A stretch of DNA of 64,000 bases from Muribaculaceae bacterium (GTDB lineage: Bacteria; Bacteroidota; Bacteroidia; Bacteroidales; Muribaculaceae). Both the position numbers and the translations under genes were made by a program. Positions 25,859 through 34,487 of the stretch are shown piece by piece (the first letter of the stretch is position 1; each line of letters begins with the position of its first letter). The stretch is from assembly GCA_022510425.1 (NCBI GenBank), contig JAFLTO010000001.1, positions 62,001-126,000 of the forward strand, in the 5' to 3' direction. The notes beneath the pieces were generated by a model, which had not been told where the DNA came from, did not search any database, and saw only the letters and a list, made by a program, of their open reading frames with translations.

Positions 25859-26317
25859 ATGGCTTTATGGTTTGAATGTAAGGTTCGTTACGAACGCATG
25901 ACTGAAAATGGTACAGTAAAAAAGGTGAACGAACCCTATCTTGTGGATGCTCTTAGCTTCACAGAAGCAGAATCTCGCATCATAGAAAAAATCACCCCTT
26001 ACATCTCCGGTGATTTCAGTATTTCCGCCGTAAAGAAAACTAAAATATCAGAGATTTTCTTTGACGATAGTGGTGACAGGTACTATTTGGTGAAAGTTAA
26101 TTTCATCACTTTAGATGAAAAATCAGGTGTGGAAAAAAAATCTTCAAATTTTATGCTGGTTCAAGCCTCGGATTTCGCAGGAGCCCTCAAGAAATTTGAA
26201 GAAGGCATGAAAGGCACTTTGGCCGATTATGAGATAGCTTCTATAACGGAAACTTCCCTTATGGATATCTTTCCTTTCCAACTCGGAGTCATGAAAGCCG
26301 GAGAAAATCCACAATAA
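25859..26317 (+). CDS. DUF4494 family protein
   Basis: 152-residue soluble protein of the Bacteroidetes-specific DUF4494 family. It begins MALWFECKVRYER, has no signal peptide or membrane segment, and shows alternating beta strands and charged helices (YLVDALSFTEAESRIIEKI, FMLVQASDFAGALKKFEEGM). Two similar strand-helix units suggest an internal duplication. Function is unknown. It starts 23 nt downstream of its own promoter and 17 nt upstream of the YggS-like gene, which suggests shared transcription with a PLP-homeostasis protein. Confidence 0.88.
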   Translation: MALWFECKVRYERMTENGTVKKVNEPYLVDALSFTEAESRIIEKITPYISGDFSISAVKKTKISEIFFDDSGDRYYLVKVNFITLDEKSGVEKKSSNFMLVQASDFAGALKKFEEGMKGTLADYEIASITETSLMDIFPFQLGVMKAGENPQ

Positions 26318-26334
26318 TAACTACGAACATTTTA

Positions 26335-27003
26335 ATGGCAATAGCTGACAACATAAGACTTTTTCATGAATTGGTTCCACCAACTGTGGAAATAGTTGCT
26401 GTGAGCAAATTTCATCCTTCAGAAATGATCCTTGAAGCTTATCAGGCCGGGCAACGAGTTTTTGGCGAAAGCAGGGTTCAGGAGTTCATTGAGAAAGAGA
26501 AAATCTTGCCCAAAGATATACGATGGCATTTTATCGGACATCTCCAGACAAATAAAGTGAAACCTATAATCGGGAAGACATCTTTGATTGAAAGTGTTGA
26601 TTCCCAACGTCTACTAAATCTCATCAATAAGGAATCCGAAATAGCCGGGGTAAGGTCAGATGTTCTGCTTCAAGTACATGTAGCTCAAGAAGTGGCAAAA
26701 TTCGGATTTTATCCGGAAGAACTTTTCGATTTTCTAAACACAGGAGTATATAAGAATTTAAACTCAGTGAGAATCTGTGGTTTAATGGGGATGGCTACTA
26801 ATACGGATGATGAAACGCGTGTAAAGAAAGATTTCATTCACCTACACGATATTTACAAAAAAATTAAAGAAAACGATGCTTATGATTTGCCGAATTTCAC
26901 TCGTCTTTCTATGGGAATGAGTGGTGATTGGCAACTCGCAGTAGCTGAAGGTGCAAATATAGTTCGAATAGGTTCGGCCATTTTCGGTGACCGTACTTAT
27001 TAA
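26335..27003 (+). CDS. YggS-family pyridoxal-phosphate homeostasis protein
   Basis: 222-residue single-domain PLP protein resembling the N-terminal barrel of alanine racemase; YggS/PROSC proteins bind PLP and buffer its supply, without known enzyme activity. The PLP lysine is the K in EIVAVSKFHPSEMI; RWHFIGHLQTNKVK, MGMATNTDD and the C-terminal RLSMGMSGDWQLAVAEGANIVRIGSAIFG phosphate-binding segment are standard. Starts at ATG 26335. In E. coli and many others yggS neighbours division or proline genes; here it follows DUF4494. Confidence 0.94.
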   Translation: MAIADNIRLFHELVPPTVEIVAVSKFHPSEMILEAYQAGQRVFGESRVQEFIEKEKILPKDIRWHFIGHLQTNKVKPIIGKTSLIESVDSQRLLNLINKESEIAGVRSDVLLQVHVAQEVAKFGFYPEELFDFLNTGVYKNLNSVRICGLMGMATNTDDETRVKKDFIHLHDIYKKIKENDAYDLPNFTRLSMGMSGDWQLAVAEGANIVRIGSAIFGDRTY

Positions 27004-27047
27004 CTATAAGAAGAATTAGAAAACTAAACAATTAAACACTATAAACC

Positions 27048-28676
27048 ATGTCAACTCAACAAAATCCAAAAGGAAAATTGGTGGCTATCATAGCGATGAT
27101 GTTTATGTTCGCTATGATCGCATTCGTCACCAATCTCGCAGCTCCAATCGGTACAATCTGGGGTTATCAATTCCAAGGAAACAGTTTCCTCGGAATGCTC
27201 GGCAATATGATGAACTTTCTGGCTTATCTCTTTATGGGTATACCGGCTGGTAAACTTCTTTTGAAGATAGGTTACAAAAAGACCACTCTTTGGGCTCTAG
27301 CAATCGGAGCAATAGGTATGGCTGTACAATATGCATCAAGCCGATGGGGTGGCGAGGTTCATGTTGCAGAATCCACCGTTACAGTAATGGAAAAAATCAA
27401 CGGTGCCGAATATCCTGTTGAAAGAACAATGCACATAGCCCTCAATTTTATTATCTATCTTCTTGGTGCATTCATAGCAGGTTTTTGCGTTTGTATGCTT
27501 AACACAGTAGTAAACCCTATGCTCAACCTTCTTGGAGGTGGTGGAAACAAGGGTATGCAACTTCTACAGACAGGAGGCACACTTAACTCCCTTTCGGCAA
27601 CTCTTACTCCTTTCTTGGTAGGTGTACTTATCGGATCATTGACACCTCGCACTCAGCTTAGTGACGTTGATTCCTTACTTTGGATTGCTATAGGTATTTT
27701 TATCGCAGCCTTCATTATCATTTATTTCGTAGCCATACCGGAGCCACAGGATGTAGGCAAACAAAAGAATGTGAAGTTTACACATTCACCATGGAATTTC
27801 CGCCATACAGTGCTTGGAGTAATAGGTATCTTTATATATGTTGGTATTGAAATTGGTATTCCGGGCACTCTCATGTTCTATCTTTCAGACCAGAAATCAT
27901 CAGGAGCCGGAATACTTGGTGATGCTTCAACTATTGCCGGAGCAGTTGTGGCCATATATTGGTTATTAATGCTTGTTGGTCGTTTCGTATCCACTTTCAT
28001 CTCAGGTAAAGTATCAACACGCAACCAACTTTTAGCAGTTTCGGGTGTGGGTGTGATATTGGTAGTAATGGCAATATTTAGCTCTAAGGAATCCCAGATA
28101 GGAGTTCCAAATATTATCTACGACCCTGTAGAAAAGACCACATCTACACTCTCAGCAGCCGGAATGCCACAAAACGAGATTCAGAATTTTATTAAGAATC
28201 CATCAGAAGATGCTTTAACACCTTATACAGCTACTCAAACTATTCAGACTAAGAATGGTCCGGTGAATAAAACTGTGGTATTAGAATCTGCAAAAGAGCC
28301 AAGTGAAGTTGTTTCAGCTCTGGTTAACGCCCCCGGTGTTCCAATTGCAGCTGTTTTCTTAGTATTATGCGGACTTTGTACTTCAGTTATGTGGGGTGGA
28401 ATCTTTAACTTGGCAGTTGAAGGCCTAGGTAAATACACAGCACAAGCATCCGGCATCTTCATGATGATGGTAGTAGGCGGAGGTGTTATACCACTCTGCC
28501 AACAACTTATCGCAGATGCGGTAGGATATATGACAAGTTATTGGCTTATGGTTGGATGTCTTGGTTATATCTTCTTCTATGGACTTTGGGGTTGTATAAA
28601 TGTAAACAAAGATATCCCGGTTGAAGACACAGATGATAAAAAAGTACTTGAAGAACAAATCCTGAATGCAGAATAA
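27048..28676 (+). CDS. MFS transporter (sugar-permease-like) with a large extracytoplasmic insert
   Basis: 542-residue major facilitator with about twelve membrane segments. The N-terminal part (MFMFAMIAFVTNLAAPIG, then LGMLGNMMNFLAYLFMGIPAGKLLLKIGYKKT) resembles the FucP/glucose-galactose permease branch. Two hydrophilic inserts stand out: one around residues 95-125 and one of about 85 residues (345-435) before the last membrane segments; neither is usual for FucP. The substrate is unknown. Promoterless gap of 44 nt after the YggS-like gene, and 1 nt before the lipoprotein gene. Confidence 0.85.
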   Translation: MSTQQNPKGKLVAIIAMMFMFAMIAFVTNLAAPIGTIWGYQFQGNSFLGMLGNMMNFLAYLFMGIPAGKLLLKIGYKKTTLWALAIGAIGMAVQYASSRWGGEVHVAESTVTVMEKINGAEYPVERTMHIALNFIIYLLGAFIAGFCVCMLNTVVNPMLNLLGGGGNKGMQLLQTGGTLNSLSATLTPFLVGVLIGSLTPRTQLSDVDSLLWIAIGIFIAAFIIIYFVAIPEPQDVGKQKNVKFTHSPWNFRHTVLGVIGIFIYVGIEIGIPGTLMFYLSDQKSSGAGILGDASTIAGAVVAIYWLLMLVGRFVSTFISGKVSTRNQLLAVSGVGVILVVMAIFSSKESQIGVPNIIYDPVEKTTSTLSAAGMPQNEIQNFIKNPSEDALTPYTATQTIQTKNGPVNKTVVLESAKEPSEVVSALVNAPGVPIAAVFLVLCGLCTSVMWGGIFNLAVEGLGKYTAQASGIFMMMVVGGGVIPLCQQLIADAVGYMTSYWLMVGCLGYIFFYGLWGCINVNKDIPVEDTDDKKVLEEQILNAE

Positions 28677-28677
28677 C

Positions 28678-29085
28678 ATGAAAAATATACGTTTCTTTCT
28701 TCCTCTGCTATTTTTTGCTCTTTTAGCATGCGGAAAAGGTGGCAACACTCCTGTAGATCAAATCGTGATTCTTCTTGACCAAGCCGTTGAAAAGACTCAA
28801 AGTATCAATTCTGTGACCCAATTAAATGATGTTCAGAATATAATATCTCCTGAAGATGTTTGGACCATTATAAGGGAGAATGCTGATTATGAACTTAGCA
28901 ACTCCGATAAAAGCAAGCTCAAGAAAAGTTATGACAAATTAGTGAAAGCAGCTTATGAAAAGAGTTGCGAGTTCATTCCCAACGATGAAATGAAAAAGTT
29001 AATGAAAAATCAACTTGACCTCTGGACGGAAGGGATAAAGAAAAACATAGACAATGCCAAAACTTTAGGACAGATACGACCATAA
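28678..29085 (+). CDS. Small lipoprotein of unknown function
   Basis: 135 residues from ATG 28678, one base after the MFS stop; an earlier ATG at 28666 would overlap the MFS gene by 11 nt and lengthen the signal n-region. The signal peptide ends in the lipobox LLAC with C18. The mature part is almost all helical, with charged heptad-like spacing (LDQAVEKTQSIN, KLKKSYDKLVKAAYEKS). I recognise no family by name. It ends the DUF4494-YggS-MFS unit and is followed by a strong terminator. Confidence 0.8.
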   Translation: MKNIRFFLPLLFFALLACGKGGNTPVDQIVILLDQAVEKTQSINSVTQLNDVQNIISPEDVWTIIRENADYELSNSDKSKLKKSYDKLVKAAYEKSCEFIPNDEMKKLMKNQLDLWTEGIKKNIDNAKTLGQIRP

Positions 29086-29103
29086 AACCAAGAAATTGAA
29101 ACG

Positions 29104-29138
29104 AGGTGCGTAGCTTTAGGGTACGCACCTTATTTTTT
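29104..29138 (+). terminator. Rho-independent terminator after the lipoprotein gene
   Basis: Perfect stem AGGTGCGTA (29104-29112) / TACGCACCT (29122-29130), 9-nt loop, followed by TATTTTTT. It lies 19 nt after the stop codon. Confidence 0.9.
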
Positions 29139-29154
29139 AGAGATATTTTTTATT

Positions 29155-29184
29155 TTGCAGATTAAAAAATATTCTTTAACTTTG
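29155..29184 (+). promoter_or_regulatory. Promoter of tRNA-Pro
   Basis: TTG (29155-29157) and TAACTTTG (29177-29184) with a 19-nt spacer match the Bacteroidetes promoter pattern. The start would be near 29191, about 9 nt upstream of the mature tRNA 5' end. Confidence 0.7.
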
Positions 29185-29199
29185 CACCGCAAATATGCA

Positions 29200-29274
29200 C
29201 GGGGCGTAGCGCAGTCCGGTTAGCGCACCTGCTTTGGGAGCAGGGGGTCGAAGGTTCGAATCCTTTCACCCCGA
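29200..29274 (+). tRNA. tRNA-Pro (anticodon TGG)
   Basis: Cloverleaf of 75 nt without encoded CCA. D stem GCGC/GCGC, anticodon stem CCTGC (29228-29232) and GCAGG (29240-29244), loop TTTGGGA with anticodon TGG at 29235-29237, T loop TTCGAAT. The acceptor stem CGGGGCG/CACCCCG has one C-A mismatch (positions 6 and 67); the T stem has one G-T wobble. It has its own promoter and terminator. Confidence 0.93.
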
Positions 29275-29275
29275 C

Positions 29276-29340
29276 AAAAGAGAAACAACAGAAAAATCAA
29301 TATTTTATGGTTTTAAGTGTTGTTTCTCTTTTCTTTTAAG
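29276..29340 (+). terminator. Long-stem terminator downstream of tRNA-Pro
   Basis: AAAAGAGAAACAACA (29276-29290) pairs perfectly over 15 bp with TGTTGTTTCTCTTTT (29318-29332), with a 27-nt AT-rich loop, followed by CTTTTAAG. It starts two bases after the tRNA discriminator base. Confidence 0.75.
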
Positions 29341-29607
29341 GACATATAAACTTAAAGTTTAGGGATATTGCCAATTTCTTTTCATCTCCATTTTCCTATT
29401 ATTCTTATAATCACAATTAAGGTTTTTTGATGGCTTAAGAGTCAATTGCCAAAAATTTTCACTGTCGGTTTTTTAGAAGTGGGGTTTTTAGCTCTATAAT
29501 CTACTCAGTTCTCTATTGAAAGTTGATGAATAAAAATCTTTCGTGTTATTGAAAGAAAAAGCATTATTCTACCCTTATACTAAGTTTCAAAATTAGGATT
29601 TTTTCAT
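29341..29607. other. AT-rich gap between tRNA-Pro and holB
   Basis: About 270 nt with no ORF of interest, no convincing hairpin and no repeat that I can see. Short T-rich runs occur near 29470-29490. Confidence 0.5.
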
Positions 29608-29615
29608 TAATTTTG
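29608..29615 (+). promoter_or_regulatory. -7 box of holB
   Basis: TAATTTTG matches TAnnTTTG. It ends 18 nt before the ATG at 29634; the TTG of a longer open frame (29613) lies inside this box, which argues against that TTG as start. Confidence 0.55.
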
Positions 29616-29633
29616 GGAAAAAGTTGCCGGCCC

Positions 29634-30785
29634 ATGAGATTCGCTGACATTACCGGACATGAGGAAATAATAGATTCTTTGAAAGGGTTGACCCTATCGG
29701 GGAAATTACCACATGCCTTCCTTTTTTCAGGTATTTCAGGAATCGGTAAAATGAGGACAGCCAGAGCCTTCGCACAATTTATCCATTGTAGAAACAAAAC
29801 AGATGGAGATTCATGTGGTAAATGTCCTTCTTGCCTTCAGCATCAAAAACATAATAATCCGGATCTTCATTTTATATATCCAATCGTAAAGAAAGAGGGA
29901 GCGCTTATTTCTAAGGATATGATTGAACCATGGAGGGAGATGATTACTGATTATAGTTATATGCCCCCCGAAAAATGGAATGAATTGATTAAAGCAGGAA
30001 ATTCACAGCCGGCAATATTTGTTAATGAAAGCGAGGAAATAATCTCAAGAGCGGCATTGTCAGCATATCAAGAGGATTTCAAGATCTTCATAATCTGGCT
30101 TCCCGAAAAAATGCGTACTGAAGCCGCAAATAAATTGTTGAAGGTGATAGAAGAACCTTTTGAAGACACGATTTTTATTCTTGTCAGCAATAACGACAAC
30201 AAGATTCTCCCCACAATTCAATCCCGTACCCAAAGATTCAATTTCAAACCTTTACCGGAAACACAATTAAAATCTTTATTGCTTAAAATGGGTGTGGATT
30301 CTGATATTGCAGCAGATGCTGCAAGGATATCGGAAGGGAGCCTTCAGAAGGCTGATGAAATAGCATGTCATCCTGAAGAACTAATTGAATTTTCAAATTT
30401 ATTTAAAGACATAATGAGAGCTGCCTATGCTCTCAATGCAAAATCTCTAAAACTATTATCTGAAAATGTGGCCGGGTTTGGGAGAGAAAAGATACTGAGG
30501 TTACTCGCCTATTTCGGAAGAATGGTGAGAGAGAATTACATCTATAATTTAAATGAATCTTCTTTAGTGATGATGACTCAGGAAGAGATGGAATTTAGTA
30601 AAAGATTCGCACCATTTATACATGACGGCAATGTGGAACGGCTTTCAGAAGAAACTTCCAGAGCTGCTCAAGATATAGAAAGAAACGGAAATTCAAAAAT
30701 CGTCTTGTTTGATTTTTTTCTTTTGCTTTCTCGTCTTGTTCGTATGCCTAAAACCACCATATTACCGGGATTGGAAGAAATATAA
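29634..30785 (+). CDS. holB: DNA polymerase III delta' subunit (clamp-loader)
   Basis: 383-residue AAA+ protein of the clamp-loader. It has the P-loop-like SGISGIGKMRTARAF (about 34-48), the four-cysteine zinc module with CGKCPSC, sensor-1 region (LVSNNDNKILPTIQSRTQRFNF, containing the SRT/SRC-type segment) and a helical C-terminal collar domain. Start ATG 29634 (MRFADITGHEEI) is the family-conserved beginning. Separate promoter upstream. The next gene begins 33 nt later on the same strand. Confidence 0.92.
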   Translation: MRFADITGHEEIIDSLKGLTLSGKLPHAFLFSGISGIGKMRTARAFAQFIHCRNKTDGDSCGKCPSCLQHQKHNNPDLHFIYPIVKKEGALISKDMIEPWREMITDYSYMPPEKWNELIKAGNSQPAIFVNESEEIISRAALSAYQEDFKIFIIWLPEKMRTEAANKLLKVIEEPFEDTIFILVSNNDNKILPTIQSRTQRFNFKPLPETQLKSLLLKMGVDSDIAADAARISEGSLQKADEIACHPEELIEFSNLFKDIMRAAYALNAKSLKLLSENVAGFGREKILRLLAYFGRMVRENYIYNLNESSLVMMTQEEMEFSKRFAPFIHDGNVERLSEETSRAAQDIERNGNSKIVLFDFFLLLSRLVRMPKTTILPGLEEI

Positions 30786-30818
30786 CAATCAACTAAATAA
30801 ACCTTAATAACTAAGAAT

Positions 30819-31718
30819 ATGAAACCCACTTTGTTTATTCTTGCTGCCGGTATGGGCAGCCGCTATGGTGGTTTGAAACAACTCGACGGCCTTGGCCCGA
30901 GTGGAGAAACCATTATGGATTATTCAGTATATGATGCCTTACGCGCAGGTTTTGGCAAAATAGTTTTTGTTATTCGCCATGACTTTGAACAGGAATTCCG
31001 TGAAAAAGTGATTTCCAAGTATGAAGGACACATTCCTGTAGAAGTGGTTTTCCAAGATCTAAATGATATACCGGGAGGATATAAACCAAATCCGGAAAGG
31101 AAAAAACCTTGGGGCACCAACCATGCAGTATTGATGGGAAAAGATGTAATTAAAGAACCCTTTGCAGTAATTAACGCTGATGACTATTATGGAGCTGAAA
31201 GTTTCCGGATATTAGCAGATTTCTTGAAATCAGTGGAAGGGAAGAAAGATTGCTATTGTATGATTGGATTCAATGTAGAGAACACCTTAAGTGAGAACGG
31301 TGGAGTGTCTCGCGGTTTATGTGAAGTGAGTGTGGAAGGAGATTTGACCGGAGTAGTGGAATGTCATGGTATACAACGTAAGGAAGGTAGACTTATCCAT
31401 GAAGTCGACGGCAAAGAAGAATCTTTCCCTGAAGGTGCAGCAGTGTCTATGAATATGTGGGGATTCACACCTGATTACTTCGACTATTCAATGGCATCTT
31501 TTCTTAATTTCCTTAAAAAGAATCACGATGAACTGAAGGCAGAATTCTATATACCGACTGTGGTGAACGAACTGATAGAGGCTGGTAAGATCAAACTTAA
31601 AGTGCTCCCCACTCCATCAAAATGGTTTGGTGTGACTTATGCTGCTGACAGAGACGCGACGGTTGCTCAATTCCAAAAATTGGTGGACGAGGGTGTTTAT
31701 CCTAAAAAACTTTTCTAA
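30819..31718 (+). CDS. Sugar-phosphate nucleotidyltransferase-like protein
   Basis: 299-residue GT-A-fold NTP transferase. The nucleotide-binding motif LAAGMGSRYGGLKQL (residues 8-22) and the metal-site segment INADDYYG (about 121-128) are clear. The family in Bacteroidetes is annotated only as nucleotidyltransferase; the product sugar is not known. The gene abuts galE (1-nt gap), so a role in making a UDP- or dTDP-hexose that feeds GalE is an inference. Starts at ATG 30819. Confidence 0.88.
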   Translation: MKPTLFILAAGMGSRYGGLKQLDGLGPSGETIMDYSVYDALRAGFGKIVFVIRHDFEQEFREKVISKYEGHIPVEVVFQDLNDIPGGYKPNPERKKPWGTNHAVLMGKDVIKEPFAVINADDYYGAESFRILADFLKSVEGKKDCYCMIGFNVENTLSENGGVSRGLCEVSVEGDLTGVVECHGIQRKEGRLIHEVDGKEESFPEGAAVSMNMWGFTPDYFDYSMASFLNFLKKNHDELKAEFYIPTVVNELIEAGKIKLKVLPTPSKWFGVTYAADRDATVAQFQKLVDEGVYPKKLF

Positions 31719-31719
31719 A

Positions 31720-32742
31720 ATGAAAGAGAAAATATTAGTGACGGGTGGCACAGGATATATTGGTAGCCATACCACTGTGGAATTAATGAATGCAGGTTAT
31801 GAGGTGGTGATAATCGATAACTTATCGAATAGTAATGAAAAAGTTCTTGACGGTATAGAGAAAATCACCGGTAAACGTCCGGTTTTTGTAAAAGGAGACT
31901 GTACAGATCTCAATACCTTGAAAAAATTGTTTGAGGAAAATCCGGGGATAAAAGGAATAATAAACTTTGCTGCCTCTAAAGCAGTGGGAGAAAGTGTTCA
32001 AAAACCACTTCTATATTACCGTAACAATCTCAACACTCTTATCAATCTTTTGGAGTGCATGCCTGAATATGGGGTAAAAGGTATCGTGTTCTCTTCTTCT
32101 TGTACTGTTTATGGCGAGCCGGACATAAATCCAATAGATGAGAGCGCGCCTATCAAGGCAGCAACTTCTCCTTATGGCAATACAAAGCAAATATCTGAAG
32201 AAATTATAGTTGACTATGTAGCAAGCGGAGCTCCCATCAAAAGTATCATATTACGGTACTTCAATCCTATTGGAGCTCATCCATCCGGTTTCATTGGAGA
32301 ATTACCATTAGGTGTGCCCCAGAACCTTGTCCCGTATTTGACACAGGCAGCAGCAGGTATAAGAAAAGAATTGACTGTGTTTGGAGATGACTACAATACT
32401 CCAGATGGAAGTTGTATACGCGACTATATCGATGTGGTAGACCTTGCAAAAGCCCATGTTATCGCTATGGAAAGAATGCTCAACGGTCAAGACCATGACG
32501 CAATAGAAATCTTTAACTTGGGGACGGGCAACGGTTTGTCAGTACTTGAACTAATCAATGCTTTTGAATCAGCCACAGGTGTGAAAGTGCCACATAAGAT
32601 AGGTGAACGCAGAGCCGGAGATATAGAAAAGATTTGGGCGAATCCTTACAAGGCAAACAATGTGCTTGGATGGAAGGCTGAGGCTGACATTAAAGACACT
32701 ATGAAGAATGCCTGGCAATGGCAATGTAATTGTAAAATCTAA
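31720..32742 (+). CDS. galE: UDP-glucose 4-epimerase
   Basis: Interconverts UDP-glucose and UDP-galactose. 340 residues from ATG 31720, one base after the upstream stop; an earlier start inside the previous gene is unlikely. Extended short-chain dehydrogenase: NAD motif VTGGTGYIGSH (7-17), the FSSSCTVYG serine/threonine region, catalytic Tyr and Lys in SPYGNTK, and the PIGAHPSGFIGE segment of GalE. Ends just before a bidirectional terminator shared with convergent ffh. Confidence 0.95.
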   Translation: MKEKILVTGGTGYIGSHTTVELMNAGYEVVIIDNLSNSNEKVLDGIEKITGKRPVFVKGDCTDLNTLKKLFEENPGIKGIINFAASKAVGESVQKPLLYYRNNLNTLINLLECMPEYGVKGIVFSSSCTVYGEPDINPIDESAPIKAATSPYGNTKQISEEIIVDYVASGAPIKSIILRYFNPIGAHPSGFIGELPLGVPQNLVPYLTQAAAGIRKELTVFGDDYNTPDGSCIRDYIDVVDLAKAHVIAMERMLNGQDHDAIEIFNLGTGNGLSVLELINAFESATGVKVPHKIGERRAGDIEKIWANPYKANNVLGWKAEADIKDTMKNAWQWQCNCKI

Positions 32743-32743
32743 T

Positions 32744-32773
32744 AAAAAAGCTTGGTTAAAACCAAGCTTTTTT
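32744..32773. terminator. Bidirectional terminator between galE and ffh
   Basis: AAAAAAGCTTGG (32744-32755) and CCAAGCTTTTTT (32762-32773) form a 12-bp stem with a 6-nt loop. The A/T runs work as T tracts in both directions. It overlaps the ffh stop by two bases. Confidence 0.9.
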
Positions 32774-34130
32774 ATCTTCTAAAACCCTTTCCCATAGCTG
32801 CCTGAGCCTGCTTTAGTTGGCCCATCATCTTCATTGGATTTTTCATATTTGAGGCTGCCCGCATCATTTTTCTTGTATCATCAAATTGTTTCAGGAATCG
32901 ATTGACAGCTTGAATAGAATTACCGGAACCTTTGGCGATTCTTTGTCTACGACTTTGATTTATAATTTCCGGATTATGTCTCTCATAAGGAGTCATGGAA
33001 TTTATCATTGACTCAATGGAATTAAATGCGCTCTCGTCAATGTCTATATCTTTGATTGCTTTACCTACTCCGGGAATCATCGAAGCCAAGTCTTTCAGAT
33101 TACCCATTTTCTTGATTTGATGTATCTGATTGAGGAAGTCTTCAAAATCAAATTTATTCTTTTTAATTTTTTGTTGCAGACGTTCTGCCTCTTTCTGATC
33201 ATAAATTTCTTGTGCACGCTTGGCAAGTTCCACAATGTCACCCATTCCGAGGATACGACTTGCCATGCCTTCAGGATTAAACTCCTGGATATCTTCAAGT
33301 TTTTCGCCGGTACCCACAAATTTTATTGGCTTGTCCACAACAGAACGGATGGATAAGGCTGCACCACCTCGTGTGTCACCATCAAGTTTTGTAAGAACAA
33401 CCCCATTGAAATCAAGACGCTGATTGAATTCTTTTGCAGTGTTAACGGCATCCTGACCCGTCATTGAGTCAACCACGAAAAGTATTTCTTGAGGTTTGAC
33501 AGCATTCTTGATGGCCTCGATTTCATCCATCATTTCCTTATCTACGGCAAGACGTCCCGCTGTGTCGATAATCACTACGTCATATTGTTTCCTTTTGGCT
33601 TCTGCAATGGCATTTTGGGCGATCTGAACCGGGTTTTTATTTTCTTCTTCAGTATAGACGGGGACATCGATCGACTGACCAAGAACTTTTAACTGCTCGA
33701 TAGCTGCAGGACGATACACATCGGCTGCTACTAACAACGGATGTTTTCCTCTTGAGGATTTAAGCTTTTTAGCGAGTTTCCCTGAAAAGGTGGTCTTTCC
33801 TGAACCTTGCAAACCGGACATTAATATAACAACAGGATTTCCATTCAGATGTAAAGGAGCCTCCTGCCCTCCCATCAGGTTTGTAAGCTCTTCATGGACT
33901 ATTTTCACCATCAACTCTTTAGGGCGCAAAGCATTGATAACATTTTGGCCCAAAGCTTTTTTCTTAACGGTATCAGTGAAATCCTTAGCCACACGATAAC
34001 TTACATCGGCATCCAATAAGGCTCGCCTGACATCTTTCATTGTCTCGGCTATGTTGATCTCGGTGATCCTTCCTTCTCCTTTCAATATTTTGAAGGATCT
34101 TTCAAGTCTTTCTTGTAATGAATTGAACAT
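32772..34130 (-). CDS. ffh: Signal recognition particle GTPase
   Basis: Binds SRP RNA and signal sequences and delivers nascent membrane proteins to FtsY. 452 residues: N domain, G domain with the P-loop GLQGSGKTTF (about 106-115), DTAGR and TKLDGDTRGG, then the Met-rich M domain (RRQRIAKGSGNSIQAVNRF and following). Starts at ATG 34130, 2 nt after the panD stop, making panC-panD-ffh a likely unit. Confidence 0.97.
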   Translation of the reverse strand: MFNSLQERLERSFKILKGEGRITEINIAETMKDVRRALLDADVSYRVAKDFTDTVKKKALGQNVINALRPKELMVKIVHEELTNLMGGQEAPLHLNGNPVVILMSGLQGSGKTTFSGKLAKKLKSSRGKHPLLVAADVYRPAAIEQLKVLGQSIDVPVYTEEENKNPVQIAQNAIAEAKRKQYDVVIIDTAGRLAVDKEMMDEIEAIKNAVKPQEILFVVDSMTGQDAVNTAKEFNQRLDFNGVVLTKLDGDTRGGAALSIRSVVDKPIKFVGTGEKLEDIQEFNPEGMASRILGMGDIVELAKRAQEIYDQKEAERLQQKIKKNKFDFEDFLNQIHQIKKMGNLKDLASMIPGVGKAIKDIDIDESAFNSIESMINSMTPYERHNPEIINQSRRQRIAKGSGNSIQAVNRFLKQFDDTRKMMRAASNMKNPMKMMGQLKQAQAAMGKGFRR

Positions 34131-34132
34131 AA

Positions 34133-34480
34133 TTAAAGTTTATTAGTGGCGGTGTCAGGAAATATTATTGTAGGCTTAAAATTCTTGGCTTCCTCAGGTG
34201 TCATTTGAGCATATGATATTATTATAACCACATCGCCGGGTTGCACTCTTCGAGCTGCTGCTCCATTGAGACAAACCACTCCACTACCCTCTTCTCCACC
34301 GATGGTGTAAGTATCAAATCTTTCACCGTTATTATTATCTACAATCCAAACTCTTTCACCTTCTAAAATATTCGCAGCTTTTAAAAGAGCCCGGTCTATC
34401 GTGACACTACCTATATAATTAAGATTCGCCTGAGTCACTGTGACTCTGTGAATCTTAGATTTCATCATCTCTATCAACAT
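34133..34480 (-). CDS. panD: Aspartate 1-decarboxylase proenzyme
   Basis: Makes beta-alanine for pantothenate. 115 residues from ATG 34480; a TTG two codons upstream is less likely because family members begin MLIE. The self-cleavage site is G24-S25 (YIGSVTID), creating the pyruvoyl group at S25. The [11 protein letters not shown] and NGAAAR segments are standard. It follows panC by 7 nt, so beta-alanine supply and its use by PanC are coupled. Confidence 0.96.
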   Translation of the reverse strand: MLIEMMKSKIHRVTVTQANLNYIGSVTIDRALLKAANILEGERVWIVDNNNGERFDTYTIGGEEGSGVVCLNGAAARRVQPGDVVIIISYAQMTPEEAKNFKPTIIFPDTATNKL

Positions 34481-34487
34481 CTTCAAA

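Noticed and set aside
29613-29633. TTG start for holB at 29613
   Set aside because: That TTG is part of the TAATTTTG promoter box and the extra residues (GKSCRP) match no family start; ATG 29634 is better.
31639-31719. 27-codon N-terminal extension of galE
   Set aside because: It lies in another frame of the upstream nucleotidyltransferase gene; GalE proteins begin at the NAD-binding strand.
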